Notes under the pieces: model-generated
What the model was told of the DNA's origin: nothing
The model's input: only the letters and a program-made list of their open reading frames with translations
Databases searched by the model: none
Source of the DNA: Rubrimonas sp036770645
GTDB lineage: Bacteria > Pseudomonadota > Alphaproteobacteria > Rhodobacterales > Rhodobacteraceae
Reading direction: 5' to 3'
NCBI GenBank assembly: GCA_036770645.1
Contig: DAIPIU010000090.1
Location: 1 to 8,460, forward strand
DNA length: 8,460 bases
Program-made: the position numbers and the translations under genes
In this document: piece after piece, positions 1 to 6,810 of the stretch
Layout of the letters: every line of letters starts with the position of its first letter
Numbering within the stretch: the stretch's first letter is position 1

Positions 1-54
1 AGCACCAGATTGTGGATCTGGGGGTCGCCCGTTCGAGCCGGGCAGGCGGTACCA
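1..54 (+). tRNA. tRNA-His (anticodon GTG), 3' part only
   Basis: The window opens inside a tRNA gene; its 5' acceptor strand and most of the D arm lie to the left. The anticodon stem CCAGA (5-9) pairs with TCTGG (17-21) around loop TTGTGGA, giving anticodon GTG at 12-14, which reads histidine codons. A five-base variable region follows (22-26), then T stem GCCCG/CGGGC (27-31 with 39-43) around TTCGAGC. The 3' acceptor strand is AGGCGGT (44-50), the discriminator is A51, and CCA is encoded at 52-54. Most bacterial tRNA-His has C73 paired with an extra G at -1; A73 is the known exception in a clade of alphaproteobacteria. The -1 position is outside the window, so its absence cannot be confirmed here. 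Confidence 0.93.
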
Positions 55-112
55 TTGCAACTTGGTGAGGCAGATAGGATTGCCTGTCGGTTGAGTTGGC
101 TGAATATCCTTT

Positions 113-134
113 GGTTTGCAGCCGGTTTGCAAAC
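113..134. repeat. Short direct repeat ending in a 10-bp palindrome
   Basis: GGTTTGCA occurs at 113-120 and again at 124-131, with an 11-bp period (about one helical turn). The second copy runs into the perfect palindrome GTTTGCAAAC (125-134). It lies about 60-80 bp after tRNA-His in a lower-GC segment. Paired repeats on one helical face could be a protein-binding site such as a repressor operator or an integrase arm site. No integrase gene is visible, so the role is unknown. Confidence 0.5.
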
Positions 135-174
135 TCTGTTTCGGGGCTGTTCTCCAGCCGTGTGATTCCCGCTA

Positions 175-198
175 GAGCCACAGCCTTCTATGTGGCTC
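175..198. other. Perfect 8-bp stem-loop downstream of tRNA-His
   Basis: GAGCCACA (175-182) pairs perfectly with TGTGGCTC (191-198) around the 8-base loop GCCTTCTA. It is the clearest hairpin after the tRNA and could help end or process the tRNA transcript. No T tract follows (next bases CGTAGC), and it starts about 120 bases after the CCA end, so an intrinsic terminator is only one possibility. Confidence 0.35.
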
Positions 199-512
199 CG
201 TAGCGCCCCAGAATATGGACGCCGAGCGCGCCGATGCCCGTTGCTCGCGGCGTCGGCGCACGCAATTCCAGTCGCCGCCGGATGAGCGACAGGGGTCAGG
301 TCAGGCCCAGCACGGACAAGGAGGGTCGTTCCAGCCCTTCACGACTCTCGCCGCGAACGGGTGCCTCCTGCGCGGCCCTGCCGTTTGCCCTCTGACCCCC
401 GCTCGGCATCCTTCCGCGTTGCCGGCTGCGTGCCCGGCGGGGCACCGGGTCGGGACCGAGCGCCGGCACCCCGGCGCGCATCGGGCGCGCGGCGGGCGGC
501 TGCGCGCGCGCC

Positions 513-1052
513 TCACCAGAATTCGGCGCGGTCGAGGGCCGGGACGCAGCGGGAGGGGCCGCGGATCGGGGGCATCGGCGCGTCCGTCAGGGACCGGCCA
601 AGCCAGCCATGCGGCTGGCTGAGCGGCAGGGGCGGGCGGGCGCGGGCCTCGGGGACCGGCAGGAAGCCGGCGCGGGCATAATAGGCGGGGTCGCCGTAGG
701 TCATGGCGACATGGACGCCCTCGGCGCGCAGCGCGCCCAGCGCGTGCAGGATCAGCGCCCGGCCCACGCCCCGCCGCTGGCGCGCGGTCGCCACGGCCAT
801 CGGCGACAGCAGGAACACCACCTGCGTGTCCTCCGGGTAGGCGAGGCGCGTGAAGAGCGCCGCGGCGACGGGGCGCCCGTCTTCCACGGCCGCGAACGGG
901 CGGATATCGGCGTGCGGGGTGCGCGCGAGCAGGTCGCGGGCGAGGCCGCCGACCAGCCGGCCCTCCTCCGCGCCCTCGGAGGCCGCGAACACGCTTTCGA
1001 ACAGCGCGGCCAGCGCCGCCTCGCGCCCTGCGGCGCCCGCCAGGAGGTCCAT
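513..1052 (-). CDS. GNAT family N-acetyltransferase (YhbS-like)
   Basis: The 179-residue protein is predicted to move an acetyl group from acetyl-CoA to an amine on an unidentified substrate in the cytoplasm. The acetyl-CoA pyrophosphate-binding motif is visible in LSPMAVATARQRRGVGRAL (about residues 82-100), with the core Q92-R-R-G-V-G97. It is followed by GDPAYYARAGF (about 120-130), the usual YYxRxGF strand-helix near the GNAT C-terminus, and PHGW (147-150). This pattern fits the COG3153/YhbS-type subgroup, whose substrates are mostly unknown. I chose the ATG at 1052; a TTG three codons upstream (1061) is in frame but has no better ribosome-binding sequence. The region before the ATG offers only weak G-rich pairing (GACGGGG). 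It lies 206 bp downstream of the P450 gene on the same strand, separated by a strong hairpin, so it is probably transcribed separately. Confidence 0.85.
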   Translation of the reverse strand: MDLLAGAAGREAALAALFESVFAASEGAEEGRLVGGLARDLLARTPHADIRPFAAVEDGRPVAAALFTRLAYPEDTQVVFLLSPMAVATARQRRGVGRALILHALGALRAEGVHVAMTYGDPAYYARAGFLPVPEARARPPLPLSQPHGWLGRSLTDAPMPPIRGPSRCVPALDRAEFW

Positions 1053-1073
1053 GCCCCGCAACCCCGTCGTCCC

Positions 1074-1111
1074 CGGGCCGCGCGTCCCGGGGGGGGGGGA
1101 CGCGTGGCCCG
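1074..1111. terminator. Long GC hairpin between P450 and acetyltransferase genes
   Basis: Bases 1074-1088 and 1097-1111 are an inverted repeat of 15 positions with 14 Watson-Crick pairs and one G-T mismatch (1080/1105), closing on a loop of eight G. The pairs include CGCGTCCC with GGGACGCG and CGGGCC with GGCCCG. It lies about 150 bases beyond the P450 stop, in the direction of its transcription, and 22 bases before the acetyltransferase ATG. It could stop read-through from the P450 gene, or fold in the acetyltransferase leader. No T tract follows on the minus strand, so a classical intrinsic terminator is not shown. Confidence 0.4.
1089..1099. repeat. Homopolymer run of 11 G
   Basis: Eleven consecutive G on the plus strand (C on the acetyltransferase sense strand) lie 37-47 bases upstream of the acetyltransferase ATG, partly in the loop of the hairpin at 1074-1111. 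Runs this long are prone to replication slippage. Its place near a possible promoter or leader makes length-dependent expression conceivable, but it is also a spot where base calls are easily wrong. Confidence 0.9.
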
Positions 1112-1258
1112 TCGCACCCTCCGCCGGGGGCGGGGCGGCGGTCCATGCCGGTTCCGCAGCAGCCGGGCGCGGCGGGGCGGCGGTGGCGCAGCCGCGCCAC
1201 AGCGAACCCCCGGGCCAGCGCCCCCGTCAGGCCCGCGGCACCTCGGGCCCGCGCCGCC

Positions 1259-2653
1259 TCAGGTCCGCGCCACCTCGAGCCGCATGCCGCCTGCGGGCCG
1301 CAGGGTCAGGATCATGCGCGGCACTGGGCGCCAGCCCGGGGGCAGGGCGAAGCGGAGGCGGGAGAGGAGGGTGGCGAGGATGATGGTCGCCTCCATGGTC
1401 GCGAAGCCCATGCCGATGCAGATGCGCGGGCCCGCGCCGAAGGGCAGGAAGGCGAAGCGGTGGCGGCCGGCGCTTCGCTCGGGCGCGAAGCGGTCGGGGT
1501 CGAAGGCGTCGGCGTCGTCCCACAGAAGGCGGTGGCGGTGGATGGCGTAGACCGGCACCATGATGGTCTCGCCGGGGCGGACGGGACGGCCGGCGATCTC
1601 GTCCTCGGCCTCCGCCGTGCGCGCCATGAAGCCCGCGGGGGGGTAGAGGCGCAGCGCCTCGTCGATGACGCGGCCGAGATAGGGCAGGCGGGGGATGTCC
1701 TCGGCGGTCGCGGCGCGGTCGCCGAGCACGCCCTGCGCCTCGGCCCGCGCGCGGTCCTGCGCGGACGCGTCGAAGGCGAGCAGGTAGAGCGCCCAGGCCA
1801 GCGCCTGCGCCGTGGTCTCGTGCCCCGCCGCCACCAGCGCCAGCAGGTTGTTGCGCTGTTCGACCGGCGACAGGGCGCGGCCGGTCTCCGGGTCCGTCGC
1901 GGCCATCAGCAGGTCGAGCAGGTCGGGCCGCGCGCCCGGCGGCGTGGGGGCGGCGCGGCGGGCGGTCAGCACCGCGTCGATGGCGGCGTCGAGCCTGCGG
2001 CCGCCCGCGAACAGGCGCGCGGGGCGGGGAATCCAGCCCGGCGCGCCGATCACGTCGAGGAAGGACACCCGCGCCACGGTGTTGATGAACTGGTCGATGC
2101 CCTGCACGATCACCTCGCGCCGCAGGGTCTCGCGCCCCGACAGCGCGGCCTCGGTGATGACGGCGAAGGCGGCGGCGACGGCCTCGGCGCAGACATCGAC
2201 CGTTTCGCCGGCCTGCGCGGCGAGGCGCTGCGCCATCGCCTCGGCCGCGGCGGTCATGGCCGGGGCCTGGGTCGCGGTGGCGCGGGGGGCGAACATCGGC
2301 GTCATGGCGCGGCGGGTCCAGCGCCAGTCCTCCCAGTCCGCGGTCAGCAGGTTGTCGCCCTGCCGCGGGCGCAGCAGGCGGCGGGTGACGACCGAGCGGG
2401 GATAGTCGCGGGCGCGGGTCTTGAGCACATGCTCGACCCAGGGCGGGTCCATGACCATGCGCCAGCGCGCCCGGCCCGCGCCGCTGTGCAGGATGGGCTC
2501 GCGGTAGGCGGGTTCGGGGATCAGCTCCAGCACGTTGCGCCGCGCGGCGCGGAAGGCGCCCCAGACGCCGAGCGGGCGGGGCGGGGCCGTCACGCCGACC
2601 GGCAGGGCGGGATCGCGGTCGGGATCGCGGTCGGGGGCGAGGTCGCGGGCCAT
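1259..2653 (-). CDS. Cytochrome P450
   Basis: The gene encodes a 464-residue soluble heme-thiolate monooxygenase. It would insert one oxygen atom into an organic substrate, using electrons from a ferredoxin/reductase pair not encoded here. All family landmarks are present: C-helix WxxxR (W110, R114), I-helix AGHETT (276-281) with the acid-threonine pair for oxygen activation, ExxR (E332-R335), the PDRF segment (386-389), and heme loop FGAGPRICIG (405-414) with ligand Cys412. No N-terminal membrane anchor is seen; the start is charged and Pro-rich. The ATG at 2653 is preceded by GGAG with a 7-base spacer (complement at 2661-2664). The frame stays open much further upstream, but that part lies opposite the lactate dehydrogenase gene and has no P450 features. 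The N-terminus contains a DRDPDRDP repeat from a 12-bp duplication. Substrate and CYP family number cannot be assigned from the sequence. Confidence 0.95.
   Translation of the reverse strand: MARDLAPDRDPDRDPALPVGVTAPPRPLGVWGAFRAARRNVLELIPEPAYREPILHSGAGRARWRMVMDPPWVEHVLKTRARDYPRSVVTRRLLRPRQGDNLLTADWEDWRWTRRAMTPMFAPRATATQAPAMTAAAEAMAQRLAAQAGETVDVCAEAVAAAFAVITEAALSGRETLRREVIVQGIDQFINTVARVSFLDVIGAPGWIPRPARLFAGGRRLDAAIDAVLTARRAAPTPPGARPDLLDLLMAATDPETGRALSPVEQRNNLLALVAAGHETTAQALAWALYLLAFDASAQDRARAEAQGVLGDRAATAEDIPRLPYLGRVIDEALRLYPPAGFMARTAEAEDEIAGRPVRPGETIMVPVYAIHRHRLLWDDADAFDPDRFAPERSAGRHRFAFLPFGAGPRICIGMGFATMEATIILATLLSRLRFALPPGWRPVPRMILTLRPAGGMRLEVART
2609..2632. repeat. 12-bp tandem duplication in the P450 N-terminus
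   Basis: GGGATCGCGGTC occurs twice back to back (2609-2620, 2621-2632). On the coding strand this gives DRDP twice in the Pro/Asp/Arg-rich N-terminal tail, before the conserved fold. Being a multiple of three, a gain or loss of units keeps the frame, so length variation between strains would be tolerated. Confidence 0.85.
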
Positions 2654-2755
2654 GGCGGCGCTCCGGTTCGGGCTCTTTGCCCAACGTGGCGCCGGGCGAC
2701 GCGCCGGCAACCGCCGTGCTAGCCTTGCCGCAAAACCGTCAGGGAGGATGCGGCC
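2654..2755. promoter_or_regulatory. Divergent promoter region between P450 and lactate dehydrogenase genes
   Basis: These 102 bases must carry the starts of both divergent genes. Toward the dehydrogenase, a weak pair GCGACG (2696-2701) and TAGCCT (2720-2725) with an 18-bp spacer is a possible promoter, followed by the clear Shine-Dalgarno AGGGAGG (2741-2747). Toward the P450 gene the only firm element is GGAG (complement of 2661-2664); I see no convincing -35/-10 pair. No operator-like palindrome longer than the hexamer GCTAGC (2718-2723) is evident. Confidence 0.35.
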
Positions 2756-3700
2756 ATGAAGATCGGCGTCGTCGGGGTGGGGCAGGTGGGCGCGGCCAGC
2801 GCCTTCGCCTGCGTGATGCGGGGCGTGGGGTCGGAGCTGATGCTGACCGACCACAACCCCGACCTCGCGCGCGCGCAGGCCGAGGACATCCTGCACGCCT
2901 CGCCCTTCGCCTCGGGCATCAAGGTCGGCCATGGCGACTACGACGCGCTGACCGGATCGAAGGTGGTGATGATCGCCGCGGGCGTGCCGCAGCGCGACCC
3001 GTCCGAGACGCGGCTGGACCTGCTGAAGCGCAACGCCGAGGTGTTCCACGCCGTGGTGCCCGAGGTGCTGCGCCGCGCGCCCGACGCGGTGCTGCTGATC
3101 GCCTCGAACCCCGTCGACGTGATGACGGCGCTCGCGGCGCATTACGCGGCGGAGGTCGGCGTCGCGCCGGAGCGGATCATGGGCTCGGGCACCATCCTCG
3201 ACACCGCGCGCTTCCGCGCGCTGGTGGCCGAGCATCTGGGCGTGTCCTCCCATTCCGTGCACGCCAACGTGCTGGGCGAGCACGGCGACAGCCAGGTGCT
3301 GAACTGGTCCGGCGCGCAGGTCGGCGGCCTGAACCTGCGCGAGGCGGCCGAGCAGCTGGGCAAGGAGGCGGGGCCGGCGGTGCGCGCCCGCATCGACGAA
3401 GCCACGCGACGCGCGGCCTACGGCATCATCCAGGGCAAGGGCGCGACCTGGTTCGGCATCGGCGGCGGCATGGCGCGGCTGGCCGAGGCGATCCTGCACG
3501 ACCAGCGCGCGGTGATGACCTGCTGCGTGCTGACGAAGGAGGTCGCGGGGGTGCCGGATGTCTGCGTGTCGCTGCCAAAGGTGGTGGGGGCGGGGGGCGT
3601 GGTGTCGGTGCTGCACCCGACCCTGTCCGCCGACGAGCACGCCGCGCTCGCCCGCAGCGCGACGCTGGTGAAGGAGGCGACGGACGCGGTGACGGGGTGA
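2756..3700 (+). CDS. ldh: L-lactate dehydrogenase (lactate/malate dehydrogenase family)
   Basis: The 314-residue cytoplasmic NAD-dependent enzyme is predicted to interconvert pyruvate and L-lactate. The Rossmann motif GVGQVGAA (7-14) is followed by D32, which binds the NAD ribose. Catalytic residues are in place: Q79 and R86 in the mobile loop, N118 (SNPVDV), D149 and R152 (LDTARFR), the proton-relay His176 (GEHGDS) and T231 (GATWFG). Gln at the specificity position points to lactate; malate dehydrogenases have Arg there, although R80 is adjacent. The loop GVPQRDPSETR is one residue longer than the usual Q-x-P-G-E-T-R spacing, which leaves some doubt about substrate. The ATG has a strong AGGGAGG eight bases upstream. 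It diverges from the P450 gene and precedes gap by 150 bp, probably as its own transcript. In relatives such an enzyme serves fermentation or lactate use. Confidence 0.82.
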   Translation: MKIGVVGVGQVGAASAFACVMRGVGSELMLTDHNPDLARAQAEDILHASPFASGIKVGHGDYDALTGSKVVMIAAGVPQRDPSETRLDLLKRNAEVFHAVVPEVLRRAPDAVLLIASNPVDVMTALAAHYAAEVGVAPERIMGSGTILDTARFRALVAEHLGVSSHSVHANVLGEHGDSQVLNWSGAQVGGLNLREAAEQLGKEAGPAVRARIDEATRRAAYGIIQGKGATWFGIGGGMARLAEAILHDQRAVMTCCVLTKEVAGVPDVCVSLPKVVGAGGVVSVLHPTLSADEHAALARSATLVKEATDAVTG

Positions 3701-3716
3701 CGCCCTGCGAAGGGTG
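3701..3716 (+). other. Hairpin with GNRA-type loop directly after the ldh stop
   Basis: CGCCCT (3701-3706) pairs with AGGGTG (3711-3716), including one G-T pair, around the tetraloop GCGA, a stable GNRA loop. It begins at the base after the TGA stop. No T tract follows, so it may protect the 3' end or contribute to factor-dependent termination. Further GC-rich potential hairpins fill 3721-3752. Confidence 0.35.
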
Positions 3717-3768
3717 GCGCGGGCGCCGCAGCGGGTCCCGCGCGGCGCGCCCTGCCGCCCCGCCGCGC

Positions 3769-3797
3769 TTTCCCCCCGGCGGCGCGCTGTCTATAAG
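3769..3797 (+). promoter_or_regulatory. Probable sigma-70 type promoter of gap
   Basis: TATAAG (3792-3797) matches five of six bases of the -10 consensus and stands out in this GC-rich region. TTTCCC (3769-3774) lies 17 bp upstream as a weak -35. Transcription would begin near 3804, giving a leader of about 47 bases that contains a 6-bp hairpin (GCGGGC 3814-3819 with GCCCGC 3826-3831) just before the Shine-Dalgarno. This is the most convincing promoter for the gap-pgk unit. Confidence 0.55.
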
Positions 3798-3850
3798 CAC
3801 GGCGCATGATGGGGCGGGCCCTGCTGCCCGCGGCACCGGGAGGGACGGCG

Positions 3851-4852
<1,002 letters not shown>

Positions 4853-4863
4853 GGGGACGCGCC

Positions 4864-5238
4864 ATGACCGAGACGGTGATCCGGGCCCGGGCGGGCGCGG
4901 GGGCGGAGGAGATCGCGCGCGGCCTGCTGCGCCGCCTGCCGGCGCTGGCCTGCCCCGCCTGCGGCGGGCGCGATTTCGGGCTGCTGGAGCAGCCGGGCTT
5001 CGGCTACCGCTCGGTGCTGACGCGCCAGCAGGAGGCGGTGTCGCGGTCGGGCGGCAACGAGCTGAACACCGACGAATTGCTCGACCATCTGCGCCGGCAG
5101 GTCGACCACACCATCGCGACGCTGGTCTGCACCGCCTGCGGGCGGGTGCAGCAGTTCTCGGACGCGGTGCTGTCGGGCGCCGCGGCCGCGGCCGACTGGG
5201 GCGCGCCGGTCGCGCCCGCGGGGGAGGATGCGGCATGA
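4864..5238 (+). CDS. Unrecognised small protein with zinc-ribbon cysteine pattern
   Basis: I do not recognise this 124-residue protein. It has two CxxC pairs, CPAC (C30, C33) and CTAC (C89, C92), about 55 residues apart. They could bind one zinc ion as a split zinc ribbon. The central part (about 40-85), including FGYRSVLTRQQEAVSRSG and NTDELLDHLRRQVDHT, is hydrophilic and probably helical; the C-terminal 20 residues are Ala/Gly/Pro-rich. There is no signal peptide or membrane segment. The start follows the gap stop by 11 bases, and its Shine-Dalgarno GAGGGG (4851-4856) overlaps that stop codon, so translation is probably coupled to gap. The stop overlaps the next start in ATGA. Coding reality is supported by this packing, a non-random composition and spaced cysteines. 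A nucleic-acid or protein-binding role is possible, but no function can be assigned. Confidence 0.8.
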   Translation: MTETVIRARAGAGAEEIARGLLRRLPALACPACGGRDFGLLEQPGFGYRSVLTRQQEAVSRSGGNELNTDELLDHLRRQVDHTIATLVCTACGRVQQFSDAVLSGAAAAADWGAPVAPAGEDAA

Positions 5239-5546
5239 GCGAGACGGAATTCGCCTTTCCCGGCGACCGGGTCCGCGGCGGCCGCGGCCCCGACGGCCCC
5301 ACCCCCGAGATGCGGCTCGGCGCGCTGGAGGGCGATCTGGCGCGGCTGGGCAAGGGCGTCGCGGACGCCGCCCGCCGCGCGGAAGCCATGGAGGCGCGGC
5401 TCGCGACGCTCGAGGCCGGCCTCGCGGCGGCGCGGGCGGCGCCTCCGAAGCCGGCGCTGGGCGTCGGCGCGGTGGTGCTCGCGGCGCTGTCGGCGCTGGT
5501 GGCGGCCGCGGTGGCGGTGGGGGCCATGGTGGTCCTGGGGGGGTGA
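5235..5546 (+). CDS. Unrecognised coiled-coil protein with C-terminal membrane segment
   Basis: I do not recognise this 103-residue protein. Residues 1-25 are polar and Gly/Pro-rich. Residues about 28-68 form a charged Ala/Leu/Glu/Arg helix with heptad-like leucines (L28, L31, L35, L38 and later L56, L59), suggesting a short coiled coil. Residues about 76-101 are one strongly hydrophobic stretch that reaches almost to the C-terminus, as in a tail-anchored membrane protein with its N-terminal part probably in the cytoplasm. The ATG overlaps the TGA of the zinc-ribbon gene (ATGA at 5235-5238), and GGGGAGG lies seven bases upstream, so the two are translationally coupled. The stop TGA sits in the three-base loop of a G5/C5 hairpin (5539-5551). 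Function is unknown; low-complexity Ala content makes distant homology hard to judge. Confidence 0.75.
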   Translation: MSETEFAFPGDRVRGGRGPDGPTPEMRLGALEGDLARLGKGVADAARRAEAMEARLATLEAGLAAARAAPPKPALGVGAVVLAALSALVAAAVAVGAMVVLGG

Positions 5547-5558
5547 CCCCCGGCTGCT

Positions 5559-5580
5559 GCGGCGGCGGGATCGCCGCCGC
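5559..5580 (+). other. 9-bp GC hairpin between the membrane-protein gene and pgk
   Basis: GCGGCGGCG (5559-5567) pairs perfectly with CGCCGCCGC (5572-5580) around GGAT. It lies in the 69 bases before pgk, closely after the G5/C5 hairpin around the previous stop. There is no T tract, so complete termination is unlikely. It may mark an mRNA processing or stability boundary that lets pgk be expressed at a different level from the two small genes. I see no clear promoter for pgk here. Confidence 0.35.
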
Positions 5581-5615
5581 GACGAACGGGCGAGACGCTT
5601 GCGGAGAGTGGCACC

Positions 5616-6803
5616 ATGGCCTTCAAGACCCTCGACGATTTCGACCTTGCCGGCAAGCGCGTGCTGGCGCGGGTGGACGTGAACGCGCCCGTGCATGACG
5701 GCGTGGTGACCGACGACACGCGCCTGCGCGCCATCGCCCCGACGGTCAGGGACATCATCGCGAAGGGCGGAAAGCCGATCCTTCTGGCGCATTTCGACCG
5801 GCCGAAGGGCAAGGTCGTGCCCGCGATGAGCCTGAGCCAGATCCGCCCCGCGCTGGAGGCCGCGCTGGGCCTGCCGGTCGCCTTCGCGCCCGACTGCGTG
5901 GGCGAGGCGGCGGCGGCGGCGGTCGCGGCCCTGCCGGCGGGCGCGGCGCTGCTGCTCGAGAACACCCGCTTCCATCCCGGCGAGGAGAAGAACGACCCCG
6001 CCTTCGCCGCCGAGATGGCGAAGCTCGGCGACGTCTACTGCAACGACGCCTTCTCGGCGGCGCACCGGGCGCACGCCTCGACGGAAGGGATCGCGCGGCT
6101 GCTGCCCGCCTGCGCGGGGCGGCTGATGCAGGCGGAGCTTCAGGCGCTGGGCCGGGCGCTGGCGCATCCCGAGCGCCCGGTGGTGGCCGTGGTGGGCGGG
6201 GCCAAGGTCTCGACCAAGCTCGACCTGCTGGGCAACCTGATCCACAAGGTCGATCAGCTGGTGGTGGGCGGGGCGATGGCCAACACCTTCCTGCTGGCCA
6301 AGGGCTGCGGCATCGGCACATCGCTGGCCGAACCCGACATGGCCGGGACGGCGCGCGACATCCTCGACAAGGCCGCCGAGGCGGGCTGCGAGATCGTGCT
6401 GCCAACGGATGTCGTGGCCGCCGAGGCCTTCGCCGCCCATGCGCCCCATGTCGTCGCGCCGGCCTGCGCCGCGCCGGCCGACAGGATGATCCTCGACGCC
6501 GGGCCGGAGACGGTGGCCGACCTCGCGCGCCGCTTCGAGGCGGCGAAGACCGTGGTCTGGAACGGGCCGCTCGGGGCCTTCGAGATCCCGCCCTTCGACA
6601 CAGCCACCATGGCCGCGGCGCGCAAGGCGGCGGAGCTGACGCGCGCGGGCCGCCTGCTGACCGTGGCGGGCGGCGGCGACACGGTGGCCGCGCTGAACGC
6701 GGCCGGGGTGGCGGGCGATTTCTCGTTCGTGTCGACCGCGGGCGGGGCGTTCCTCGAATGGCTGGAAGGCAAGACACTGCCGGGCGTGGCCGCGCTGGGT
6801 TGA
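5616..6803 (+). CDS. pgk: Phosphoglycerate kinase
   Basis: This 395-residue cytoplasmic enzyme transfers phosphate from 1,3-bisphosphoglycerate to ADP, the reaction that follows GAPDH, and works in reverse in gluconeogenesis. N-domain substrate residues are visible in RVDVNAP (19-25), R36, AHFDRPKG (58-65), R118 in LENTRFHPGEEKNDPAF (115-130) and HR (150-151). C-domain nucleotide-binding parts include GGAKVSTK (194-201), VVWNGPLGAFE (313-323) and GGGDT (352-356). The end FVSTAGGAFLEWLEGKTLPGV is standard, and the length is typical. D61 replaces the glycine usual in the HxGRP motif, while R62 is kept. The ATG at 5616 has GGAG nine bases upstream. The gene belongs with gap, 69 bp after the two unknown genes, and its stop is followed within 7 bp by the hemN regulatory region. 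Confidence 0.97.
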   Translation: MAFKTLDDFDLAGKRVLARVDVNAPVHDGVVTDDTRLRAIAPTVRDIIAKGGKPILLAHFDRPKGKVVPAMSLSQIRPALEAALGLPVAFAPDCVGEAAAAAVAALPAGAALLLENTRFHPGEEKNDPAFAAEMAKLGDVYCNDAFSAAHRAHASTEGIARLLPACAGRLMQAELQALGRALAHPERPVVAVVGGAKVSTKLDLLGNLIHKVDQLVVGGAMANTFLLAKGCGIGTSLAEPDMAGTARDILDKAAEAGCEIVLPTDVVAAEAFAAHAPHVVAPACAAPADRMILDAGPETVADLARRFEAAKTVVWNGPLGAFEIPPFDTATMAAARKAAELTRAGRLLTVAGGGDTVAALNAAGVAGDFSFVSTAGGAFLEWLEGKTLPGVAALG

Positions 6804-6810
6804 CGGAAGG

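Larger units (their letters stand above)
55..512. other. Intergenic stretch without a credible gene
   Basis: About 460 bases separate tRNA-His from the end of the acetyltransferase gene. Bases 55-210 are about 55% GC by count, far below the genes around them, and no frame there looks coding. They hold the repeat/palindrome at 113-134 and the hairpin at 175-198. From about 211 the base composition returns to the genomic level. Open frames run through 215-480 on both strands, but their translations are Arg/Ala/Pro/Gly-rich with no recognisable domain, as expected from stop-poor GC-rich DNA. An 8-bp inverted pair GGGGTCAG/CTGACCCC (292-299 and 392-399) brackets 108 bp. At the far end GGCGCGC (484-490) can pair with GCGCGCC (506-512) directly beyond the acetyltransferase stop, a possible weak 3' hairpin for that gene without a T tract. 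Confidence 0.7.

Noticed and set aside
292..399. Possible 108-bp miniature element bounded by GGGGTCAG/CTGACCCC
   Set aside because: Only eight bases match, the match does not extend inward or outward, and no target duplication is seen. Chance is a sufficient explanation in GC-rich DNA.
215..622. Open frame on the plus strand in the stretch after the tRNA and across the end of the acetyltransferase gene
   Set aside because: Its translation is Arg/Gly/Ala-rich without a domain, it has no Shine-Dalgarno, and it overlaps the acetyltransferase gene on the other strand.
1052..1061. TTG at 1061 as start of the acetyltransferase
   Set aside because: The ATG three codons downstream is preferred; neither has a strong Shine-Dalgarno and the added residues carry no family feature.
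2654..3640. Long N-terminal extension of the P450 frame
   Set aside because: It is antisense to lactate dehydrogenase and has no P450 features. The ATG at 2653 with GGAG gives a family-length protein.
2756..3700. Malate dehydrogenase as the name for this gene
   Set aside because: The specificity position has Gln, not Arg, and SNPVDV and GATWFG follow the lactate dehydrogenase pattern. Some doubt remains because of the longer loop.
3806..3850. Upstream in-frame ATG giving GAPDH 15 extra residues
   Set aside because: It lies about 2 bases from the predicted transcription start, has no Shine-Dalgarno, and would precede the family's conserved N-terminus.
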